From: Neoechinorhynchus agilis
Lineage: Eukaryota; Acanthocephala
Length of the DNA stretch: 64,000 nucleotides
NCBI GenBank assembly: GCA_051530055.1
Contig: CM121341.1
Coordinates: forward strand, 12,772,001-12,836,000
Direction: 5' to 3'
Below, in pieces: positions 54,781 through 64,000 of this stretch; position 1 is the stretch's first letter; every line of letters begins with the position of its first letter. The notes beneath the pieces were generated by a model that was not told where the DNA came from, searched no databases, and saw only the letters and a program-made list of their open reading frames with translations. Made by a program: the position numbers and the translations under genes.

Positions 54781-57089
54781 ATTCGAATGTTTTTATGGCG
54801 CAAAAATTAAAGGATTTTATTAATTCCAATTGTTTTCGGAACCATAATTTTGTACGCGTTTATCACTGTTGTAAACGTGCTTTATTCACCAAAATGCAAT
54901 CCTCAACACCTGATATCGTCAACAAATTTCTCCGCTTTGAGATGTTTGTTTTATAGTCCACTTGAATGCATTATTTTTGTTGTTTGAATATTGAACTATT
55001 CGAATGTTTTTATATCGCAAAAATTAAAGGATTTTATTAATTCCAATCGTTTTCGGAACCATAATTTTGTACGCGTTTATCACTGTTGTAAACGTGCTTT
55101 ATTCACCAAAATGCAATCCTCAACACCTGATATCGTCAAACAATTTCTCCGCTTTGAGATGTTAGTTTTATAGTCCACTTGACTGCGTTGTCTTTGTTGT
55201 ATAAAGATTGAACTATTCGAATGTTTTTATTGCGCAAAAATTAAAGGATTTTATTAATTCCAATTGTTTTCGGAACCATAATTTTGTACGCATTTATCAC
55301 TGTTGTAAACGTGCTTTATTCACCAAAATGCAATCCTCAACACCTGATATCGTCAAACAATTTCTCCGCTTTGAGATGTTAGTTTTATAGTCCACTTGAC
55401 TGCGTTTTCTTTGTTGTTTAAAGATTGAACTATTCGAATGTTTTTATGGCGCAAAAATTAAAGGATTTTATTAATTCCAATTGTTTTCGGAACCATTATT
55501 TTGTACCCGTTTATCACGGTTGTAAAAGTACTGTATTCCCCCAAATGCAATCCTCGACACCTGATATCATCAGCAAATTTCTCCCTTTTGAAATGTTAGT
55601 TTTATAGTCCACTTGACTGCATTATCTTTGTTGTTTCAAGATTGAACTATTCGAATGTTTTTATGGCGCAAAAATTAAAGCATTTTATTAATTCCAATTG
55701 TTTTTCGGAACCACAATTTTGTAACCGTTTATCACGGTTGTAAAAGGTCTTTATTCACCCAAATGCAATCCTCAACACCTGATATCGTCAACAAATTTCT
55801 CCGTTTTTAAGTGTTAGTTTTATAGTCCACTTGACTGCATTATCTGTACTCTTTGAAGACTGAACTATTCGAATGTTTTTATGGCGCAAAAATTAAAGGA
55901 TTTTATTAATTCCAATTGTTTTCGGAATTATAATTTTGTACGCGTTTATCACGGTTGTAAAAGTACTTTATTCACCCAAATGCAATCCTCAGCACCTGAT
56001 ATCGTCAACAAAATTCTCCGTTTTGAAATGTTAGTTTTATTGTGCACTTGATGGCATTATCTTTGTTGTTTAAAGACTGAACTGTTCGAATGTTTTTATG
56101 GCGCAAAAATTAAAGGATTTTATTAATTCCAATTGTTTTCGGAACCATAATTTTGTACGCGTTTATCACTGTTGTAAACGTGCTTTATTCACCAAAATGC
56201 GATCCTCGACACCTGATATCGTCAGCAAATTTCTCCCTTTTGAAATGTTAGTTTTATGCTCCACTTGACTGCATTATCTTTGTTGTTTGAAGATTAAACT
56301 ATTGGAATGTTTTTATGGCGCAAAAATTAAAGGATTTTGTTAATTCCAATTGTTTTCGGAACCATAATTTTGTACGCGTTTATCACGGCTGTAAAAAGTG
56401 CTTTATTCACCCAAATGCAATCCTCAACACCTGATATCGTTAACAAATTTCTCCGTTTGGAAATGTTGGTTTTATAGTCCACTTGACGGCATTATCGTTG
56501 TTGTTTAGAGATTGAACTATTCGAATGCTTTTATGGCGCAAAAATTAAAGGATTTTATTAATTCCAATTGTTTTCGGAACCATAATTTTGTACGCGTTTA
56601 TCACTGTTGTAAAAGTGCTTTATTCACCCAAATGCAATCCTCAACACCAGATATCGTTAACAAATTTCTCCGTTTTGAAATGTTAGTTTTATAGTCCACT
56701 TGACTGCATTATCTTTGTTCTTTGAAGATTGAACTATTCGAATGTTTTTACATCGCAAAAATTAAACGATTTTATTAATTCCAATTGTTTTCGGAACCAT
56801 AATTTTGTACGCATTTATCACTGTTGTAAAAGTGCTTTATTCACCAAACGCAATCCTCAACACCCGATATCGTTAACAAATTTCTCCGTTTTGAAATTTT
56901 GTTGTTTCAAGATTGAACTATTCGAATGTTTTTATGGCGCAAAAATTAAAGGATTTTATTAATTCCAATTGTTTTCGGAACCATAATTTTGTACGCGTTT
57001 ATCACGGTTGTAAAAGTACTGTATTCACCCAAATGCAATCCTCAACACCTGATATCGTCAACAAATTTTTTCGCTTTTTTTGCCCAAAT

Positions 57090-57960
57090 CGATTCGATTA
57101 TTATCTTCGCCTATTGTTTGCGACGTTCAACCCGTTTCGATGCACAATCTCTACAAATCATCGAAGCCTTGTAGAGCATTGTTCTCGCGTTTGAACTCGA
57201 TTTTTTGCTTTTTAGGTAACATCTTCATACTTCTTTAGAAACGTTAAATATTACGTATCATAAAATAATTTTTTTGAATAGATGGGGTGTAGTTTCTTCA
57301 TTTCTATATTTTCGATCGAAGGTTCACCATTTATCCCTTCTCCATCTCACTTTTACGATAATTTTTTATAACTTTGTAGTATTTATTTGAGGTTATCATG
57401 AGTGTATTGGAAAAATAGATGGAGATTTGTAATCAGAAAAGCGACATTTTCAACGGCCTTTAAGGAAGATTTAGTTCCATTAGTGAGTCTTATGGAAATT
57501 AGCTACCACAGCAAATTTAAATCAGAGATTGAATTAACGTGTTATATGTTCATTATTAGACTTTAGTGCCAGCAATTACACTTTTGTAGGATGCTCTTTG
57601 TGAATGAAAGATATCATATTGCTTTTTAATGTGTTCCAAAAAATTGATTTGCTGAAATTGACCCGTAAAAATGTACGAACAAGCACGGTACTAACCAACA
57701 TTCTTGTCGTAATTTAAAACTATTCTGAACTCATACTGAATTCTTATCTGAAGATCTATCATCCTTTAATCCAAAAGTATTTGGTGCATTTCGATGAATC
57801 ACTCCTCGCATCGTTTATCATCCCAAATCTTCACTAAAAGACAATGGACTTTTAAAGGTATTTTACAAAGACATTAAATAATAGCAAAATGCGTTAATAA
57901 TGTTGATAATAAAGAAACAGAATAGAACACCCATTCATAGAAGACTGTTATTTTACAAAT
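57090..57960. other. Spacer between satellite and DHX36
   Basis: AT-rich; no gene or further monomer seen. Confidence 0.45.
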
Positions 57961-57972
57961 ATCTTAGAACAT

Positions 57973-60900
57973 TCAATTAATGACCAATCGACGACACCTG
58001 GGACTTAGAGAAGTAACTGCTTTTACGATACTCTCGACGATGAACCATTCCTTTGAATCCGGTTCAATTGTCCTCGGATTAACTAGTAAATCTGCTATGA
58101 GTTTATCCAGTGCTTTTCTTAGAGCACCAGCCATATCCAGATCACCACGTCGTACATTAACACTGATCCAGTCGTCCAGAACGAATACCTCGGGTTGGTT
58201 GTTCATGATTGTGTGACGACTATTTGTAGGGACGAGTTTTTGAGCGCAGAAGAGTAGAGAAAGAGGGTTGACTGGACACAAGTCGTACACAACTGTGTTT
58301 GAGCTTTTTACTTTATCGAAATAAGCAAAATAATGCGAAGGTAGATCGAGCATTGTTAGATTGTAACACAAGGATCTTTGTGAAACCATTAACGTATTGT
58401 TCGAAGGAGTTGTAAGAACGAGGTTTCGTTGTGCACTAACGAGTGGTTTTGCCTTTGCGATGTTTGGATAGAACGCGAGGCACAAAATGAACGCAAGGAG
58501 ATCCATATTATTTCCATTAAGGTTATAATCACGCCCGTAGCCTCTGCCGCGTTTCATAAAGTTTAAACACATCACAACATCCCATAATTGTCGCCTAACA
58601 TTTTTTATATTTCGCAATTTGTATTCCGATAAAAGATTTTCATCGCAGAACTGTCTGGACTGATTGTGATTAATCCATTCGTTGTAGACACGAAGGAGCA
58701 TGAAGTGGTCAGAAAAAGACAGAGGACCTCGGTCACAAAATCGAAATTTTGACCTTATTTTATCAACATCGGACTCGTTACCGGGTATGACGTGGAAAGG
58801 ATCCGAGCTGCCTAAAAACGCTGCGATTGTCAGAATTGGCTCGATACAGTCAAAGAGGACGCCGAGTAAAACAAGCTTGCCTATCTGGGCTTCACATGGT
58901 AATCGTGCAAGGTGACCACCTAAAGGAGTCAAATCATGATCTGAACGTTGTAGAGCGTCTATTGAAGCAAGGAATTCAATCGATGATCTTAAAAGATCGT
59001 CCGTTGGAGGATCCACGGCTTCGGATAAGAATCCGCGCACATCATCTACTCCACTGTTTTTGACACTTAATATCACTCCATCCAAGCGATTCGTCAAAAG
59101 CTCAGATTTGGGATAATCTGCCATTTGGCAATCGTGATGGAAACGAGAATATAAGTGAAGACAGAGACCATCGGCACATCTACCTGCTCTACCTAACCTC
59201 TGTATTACATTTGAGCGTGTAATCCATTGCTGTTGAAGAAGACGGGTACCAATACTCGTGTCGTAGCCTTCTTGTTTCGAGAATCCTGTGTCAATCACAA
59301 ATCCAACATCATCAATTGTAATACTTGACTCCGCAATATTCGTAGCCACTATTACTTTACGCTTTCCTTCTGGAGCAGGACAAAAAACTTCAGACTGTAG
59401 GTCATTTGGAAGCATGCTATGAAGCGGAAGCAAATGAAGATTGGGGTACTTTTTCAGCTCATGAGTAACTTGTTTTATTTCCTGCATTCCAGGAACAAAT
59501 ATCAATATTGAACGATTTGGTGCATTGCTATTATCATAGGAAAGTGCACAAATCTTCTTAACGGCTGCGACTACCAACATAGGATCGACTTTGTCAAATC
59601 TTATAGACTGAAGAACTCTTCTTGCTTTAAACGGTTTTAAATGGATCGAAAGTAGCGCCATGGAATTTAAAGAAAGCGAGGATTTCACTAGCTAATAAGA
59701 ACTATAAAAACTTTAAACTAAATATAAGAACTTCGAAAACCACGTTAGATTGCATTTCCGTGAAACTATATCGTATGTATTTTGAAAGACTTCAAATTCC
59801 AATTTTTTGTAAACAAACAAGTTTTCATTTGTAATTCTTGCAATATTTAAGTCAGCCCATAATTAATTTTCGTAAATTTCGTAGATAATTTATGACCTGT
59901 TTGAGTATCAAGAAGATCAAATTTAAGCAACGACTATTGTCGGTTTTAATGTTCGACTTCAATTAATGCCTTAGAAACTGAAAATGCAATAAAAGATGCA
60001 TAGAGAACTGAAAGTTCCTTTGAGTTAAAGATCTGAAAAGTATGATCCGCCTACTCTATATTCCCTAATTGTGATCCACTTTTACCTTTAGGAGAGAGAT
60101 CTCCCATTGATTGGATATATGCTTCAAACCTAGATTTGTTATCATCATTCTTACTCGATTTCCATTGCGGAGCCATCGGTAAATACATTTGAGCAAGTTC
60201 TTCGGCCCAATCTTCAATAAAAATGCTTTTCACTCGATAGTTTCTCGCAGGTACGTGTACAATAGGTACATGCATGTTTGTGTTACCAATCCACTCACTG
60301 AATTTACTCGCCTGAACAGACGCACTCATGAGAATGAGCTTAAGGTCTGGTCGTAAAGCGAGGAGTTTTTTTAGATAAATAAGAAGCAGTTCAGTCTCAA
60401 GAGCTCGTTCGTGCACTTCATCGACGATTATATGAGAGAAATCTCTTAGAAGATTATCCGCCTCCACGTACTTGAGTGCGATGCCGGTTGTGCACATGAG
60501 AATGGATCCGCCATATCGACTAGCAGGTAGTTTCTGATCGAATCTAATGTGGTATCCAACAGCACTAGGAATAGCCAACTCCTGAGAAATTCGTCTAGCA
60601 AGTGATGTGGCACAAATCCGTCTGGGCTGAGTACAAAGTACTCTACAAGTGGATCCTTCTTTCCTGTCATACACTTTATCTTCAATTATGTATTGTGGAA
60701 CTTGCGTGCTTTTACCGCAACCGGTTTCACCCGTAAGTACGATTACCTGGTTTCGATTGATTTCATTGATCAGCTGAGCCCGAAATGCAAACACGGGCAA
60801 CCTTTCCCTATTCGGCGACTTCTAATCCGATTACGATAAAACGTAGTGAGACAACAAATTTTTAAATCAAAAACTCGCTAAGAAACAGCATTTTCTGGTA

Positions 60901-61608
60901 TAATGGCGCACAATCAAAACCATTACACATTAAGCATCAACGATCAGTGAATGTTAAAATTTAGAACAAAAAAAAGAGAATTAGATCATTATTGTGTCGT
61001 ACAACTTTTCGGTTAGAACCCGCGTTTCTATGGGCTTCTAGTTTTCTCCGTTTTAGAGATTCTTCAAACTGGTCAAATAGTAGCTGATTATATTTGTCAG
61101 AGTTCCTAAGTGCTGGATATTTCACCTGTGATACGGAGTGCTCATTGACTTGATCACCAAATCGGAGAGGCCGTGAAGCTATTTCCGCTAATCGCCTGGG
61201 AAGATCCGCTGGATTCTGAGTAAAAGTTGATACTCTTTCAAAGAGATTGGGGACCTCAAATGCATGAATAAGTACATCATGCACTCTATCTTTTTTAGAT
61301 CTTGCGTTTCTTGCGAAATGAAGTCCGATGTCCTTACCTCGGAGATTCTTTGGTCTGGGCTGGTCAGCATGAGTCATTCTGTGAACTATCGCTTGAATAT
61401 ACTGATGGCGCTCGTTTTCGGCTTCCTGTGAATTTGCAAACGATGGGTCGAAAGACACACTGAGCGCTCGAATAGGTTCATCGCTTGAGACTTGGGAATT
61501 CATTGAATTTGATTGATTTCCTCTACGATACGGTCGATTTTTAGATACTTTGTGAAGTGATCGACGACCTGCTGTCACCATCATCACCAACGGACGAGGC
61601 AATTGCAT
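57973..61608 (-). CDS. DHX36: DHX36 (RHAU) G-quadruplex helicase, 3 exons
   Basis: Exons 61608-61006, 60821-60086 and 59687-57973 join in phase (introns 184 and 398 bp), giving 1017 residues; human DHX36 has 1008. Residues ~83-106 hold the RHAU-specific motif (LRGKDIGLHFARNARSKK), which recognises G-quadruplexes. Helicase motifs follow in order: I GETGCGKST, Ia TQPRRI, II DEVH, III SAS, IV ILIFVPG, V TNIAESSITID, VI QRLGRAGR. Next come the winged-helix/ratchet region (LTPLGGHLARLPCEAQIGKL, then DPFHVIPG) and the OB fold (CPVNPLSLLFCAQK, FVLDDWISV). Motif II is DEVH where human DHX36 has DEIH, and motif III is SAS where it has SAT. The protein unwinds DNA/RNA quadruplexes and regulates mRNAs. 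The frame is fully open and the gene looks complete. Confidence 0.92.
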
Positions 61609-61619
61609 TAAACGTATTG

Positions 61620-62460
61620 GCGAACAACAACGAATGCCTCTGAATAATGACGTAGCGCTTTAAAAAACGAAAGAAAGGAGATTGACGCAGTGGGGCAGTA
61701 TCAAAAAGCGCTGAAGCGGACTAATGTGGCGCAGCTTTAAGGGTCTGTTGATTTTAGAAACGTTGCATAACGCGAAGAGTTTGGCGTATTTTAAATTTAT
61801 CGATATAAGGCATCGTACAGTAATTGCCGTTTTCCATGCAATCTTGACTCCTTGTTAACCGTCAAAACCAAAGGATCGAGAATCTTGTGTTTACACGTGA
61901 ATCAAACACGAAAAGTTATCGAAATATTGCAAATCTATCGCTAAATTTGCCGTCCGCAATTTATGTCTCATTTCAGCCCTTGCACATCGTAACCGTTTCT
62001 TCCGCGTTTTCGTGATATTGAATCCCTTTTCTCAGGTTAAGAGCCGTGCAACGGGGGAATGCCGCATCCGTTTTTTCGACCGTTACACAAGGACGACAGC
62101 TGAGTGATCCAGAGCGGTGGTGGCGTGAATGTTTGTAAGCTCTTTTTATTGATAGCCTATGGGATTTAGAGTCTGTCTCAATTCTGTCGTCTAAAATCTC
62201 AGCCTGGTGCAAACCTTCGGAACTGAAAATAATTTCCGACACTTTCCTAAGGCATTCTTAATATTTGATAAAAGATAATTGCTTAATTGGCTCAAAAAAA
62301 TCCAACGCTCATTTCAAAAATATTTTTTAAAACCCTATAAAAGACCTTATAATTGACCTTCGGCTCTTTAAAGCAGGTTTGCTGCCAAGATTGCGACTGA
62401 TATTAATTAGCATCGATGCCAACTTTCTATAACTTCAAATAGGATACCTCGTTCAAAAGT
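61620..62460. other. Spacer upstream of DHX36
   Basis: Probable DHX36 promoter near its left edge. A minus-strand frame at 61973-62242 (His/Arg-rich) has no recognised family. Otherwise AT-rich. Confidence 0.4.
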
Positions 62461-62469
62461 TCAGGTTTC

Positions 62470-62850
62470 GTTATGTAAAAACTGGGCAAATGCCTTCTCT
62501 GGGACGCCACGTGTGTGAACACCCTCGCAGTAAGCAATATTCCCTACTCCCTCGAAATCGCTGGAGGTGCAGCCAGCGCAGCGGAAGGGAGGAAGGTACG
62601 AAAATATAGGGATTTAGCGAGGGCCCACTCTATTGACCCCTTGGGAGTAGAGACGTGTGGAGCGCTTGACAGCTCGGCACTCACTCTGCTCCAGGATCTC
62701 TCGAAGAAATTGAGAGAAACGACCGGCGACGCACAAGCAGGTGTATTCCTGCGACAAAATATCTTGCTCGCAGTACAACGAGGCAATGCTGCTAGTGTAA
62801 TAGTGACAGCCGAGGAAGGAGAGAAGCTCCAATTTTATCGGACGGTAGCG
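62470..62850 (+). mobile_element. RLE-like LINE C-terminal fragment
   Basis: Plus strand reads CLLWDATCVNTLAVSN, AAEGRKVRKYRDLARAH, PLGVETCG and LRETTGDAQAGVFLRQN, ending LLAVQRGNAASVI. It matches the 23.4-kb copy (LLWDATSVDTLA...VPLGVETLG...ITGDQRSG) and is cleaner than the others. Only the C-terminal domain is present, with an ordinary frame for about 110 codons. Confidence 0.7.
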
Positions 62851-62931
62851 ATTGTACGTTTTGTGCTTTATTATTGTAAGAAAAGTTAGTTTTTAAAAGA
62901 AAGATATAATCCCAATCGGGATTTTTTATAG

Positions 62932-63029
62932 ATATTTTATTATTCCATACACAGCTGCAGATCAGCGCTTCCCATACCAAAATCGGTGGACTGTGTGTCC
63001 ATTCGGCCGTGTATGGAATAATAAAATAT
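62932..63029. mobile_element. Tiny palindromic MITE
   Basis: 98 bp with 21-bp exact inverted ends (ATATTTTATTATTCCATACA...). No coding content. Confidence 0.65.
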
Positions 63030-63159
63030 ATACAAAAAAAGACTACCGGCTGAGGCACCCATAAAAAATGCTAAAAAACCAATCGAGATAGTTTATCAAT
63101 GTTAACCCAGTAAACGACTTGACAATCAGGAAAAACGACCAAGACATTACATCCTTTAA

Positions 63160-63500
63160 TTTTAATTTGGCAAATGCGACCTAGAGTTTATTTCCCTAGC
63201 TTTCGCAATCTAAAATGTGATGCGGGGAGACAAACAGATCACAACATTCGCATCGACTCCGCTAGCGCATTCCTCTTGTGGTTGATGAGGTGCATCCGCC
63301 CGCCCTCATCCTCAGTTCTTTCCCATGCCAAAATCAAAAGCGCCTCCGCTATCGCTAAATCCACCGGGTCTCGGGCTTTATAAATTATCTCGGTAGAGAG
63401 ATTCACAATGCCAATGATATAAACGAATCCAGTTGGTAGTGCAAGCCGTGCAAGAAGGCCATCTTCATGCATCGAGATTCTCATCACCCTTGGGTGATAA
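63160..63500 (-). mobile_element. Penelope-like fragment (GIY-YIG tail)
   Basis: Minus strand reads RDPVDLAIAEALLILAW, GGRMHLINHKRNA. The ..EALLI.......LIN.. pattern fits the end of a Penelope GIY-YIG module. It lies head to head with the plus-strand fragment on its right. Broken. Confidence 0.4.
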
Positions 63501-64000
63501 AACAGGCGAGCTACGCTCGGGTGCATCGGACTACACGGACGTGCTCATCATCGGTAGATGCGGAACGATTGGCGGTTCAGGAAATCAATGAATTGTTGGC
63601 TCAGAATGGATACTCAGGTCAGGAGATCAGAAGACTTCAATTACGCCCGGAAAAGGCTAGCCAGCAAATGGTTGATGATCTCGAGGGGAATCGGCAAAAG
63701 CTAAAGATTATTCTGAAGATTCCATTCGTCAGCGAGCAATTCACGAACGACATAAGACGACTGCTGTGAAGAGCGGGATTGGATGTTCGCCTGGTTTTCC
63801 GGCGTTGCGTCGAATCATGACGAGGACGGGGGACATCATGAAGCACCAAGTTCATGCCCGAGCGCATGTAAGATGTGTAGACTTGCGCCAGACGATCTGA
63901 AGAGAGCAACGTTGTGTATAAGATTACCTACGAACGTTGCAAAGAAGGAAATGTCGTTATGTCATACATTGGGAAGACGGAGCGACCGCTATAGTACGTA
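63500..64000 (+). mobile_element. Penelope-like fragment running off the window
   Basis: Plus strand reads KLKIILKIPFVSEQFTNDIR (the block preceding the linker) and, near the window end, VVYKITYERC...VMSYIGKTERPL, the start of the GIY-YIG endonuclease. Family order is as at 25.4-27.3 kb. The 3' remainder is outside the window. Broken by decay. Confidence 0.6.

Larger units (their letters stand above)
50417..57080. repeat. Satellite array, ~217-bp monomers, ~30 copies
   Basis: Head-to-tail units of 216-217 bp with the landmarks GCGCAAAAATTAAAGGATTT, TTCGGAACCATAATTTTGTA and CCTGATATCGTCAA. Monomers differ by single bases that fall into variant classes (for example CCAATCG versus CCAATTG, ACAACTGAT versus ACACCTGAT). 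The array starts near 50417 and ends at about 57080, with a shortened monomer near 56850-56900. Each monomer can be read as an open 60-codon frame, but 217 is not a multiple of three, so the frame does not run on from unit to unit. Confidence 0.95.

Noticed and set aside
50417-57080. The recurring 60-codon frame as a multi-copy gene family
   Set aside because: Monomers vary freely at non-synonymous positions, the period is not a multiple of three, most frames begin at TTG, and the unit behaves as satellite DNA.
50417-57080. Hammerhead motif within the satellite monomer
   Set aside because: CCTGATATCG resembles a core, but no GAAA with a pairing stem II follows on either strand.
50417-57080. 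CRISPR array
   Set aside because: Units are directly adjacent with no unique spacers, and the genome is eukaryotic.

Overview
The window looks like nuclear DNA of a small-genome invertebrate, most likely a nematode and possibly an enoplean/dorylaimid lineage. The evidence is spliced genes with short introns (42, 49, 54 and 55 bp alongside 156-743 bp), Pol III tRNA-Leu genes with introns, AT-rich spacers, and metazoan families (liprin-alpha, actin with a CArG box, a single-LIM muscle-type protein, DHX36, a PAPS transporter, ribosomal protein L27, a polyhomeotic-like SAM protein). The group assignment is inference; 'metazoan' is secure.

Layout. 1-6.6 kb is a pile of broken non-LTR retrotransposons: one LINE with a twin-priming-like inversion, and a second LINE split by a Penelope-like fragment. 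6.6-10.7 kb is mostly empty, with a hammerhead-like motif and a pogo-type MITE. 10.7-14.9 kb is a five-exon liprin-alpha gene, followed by a secreted Kunitz protein (15.7 kb), an RTE-type LINE scrap and a tRNA-Leu. 17.3-21.4 kb is an intronless vigilin-like KH gene bracketed by direct copies of one ~0.5 kb segment. 21.8-31.6 kb is again mobile: a Penelope relic with inverted arms, a Tudor-domain gene fragment, a LINE related by its C terminus to restriction-endonuclease-type elements, a Penelope copy, a second tRNA-Leu, and a long minus-strand LINE.

31.8-49.9 kb is the main gene-bearing part: an NCBP2AS2-like microprotein, RPL27, a PAPS transporter with a damaged middle, actin, two related Pro/Tyr/Asn-rich small proteins, a putative N-myristoylated protein, a LIM protein and a mini polyhomeotic. 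50.4-57.08 kb is a satellite array of ~217 bp monomers with local higher-order duplication. 58.0-61.6 kb is a complete DHX36 gene. The last 1.6 kb holds further retroelement scraps, two Penelope pieces in opposite orientation, and a small MITE.

The genes form no operon or single pathway. Several are muscle or cytoskeletal (actin, LIM, liprin) or RNA-binding (vigilin-like, DHX36, Tudor). The most unusual theme is a set of palindromes and inverted arms at 15.0, 21.8-22.7, 35.6 and 37.8 kb, plus single sites, that carry hammerhead-ribozyme-like cores (CTGANGA - short stem - GAAA). Some of these sites share sequence with the end of the Penelope-like copy at 27.3 kb.
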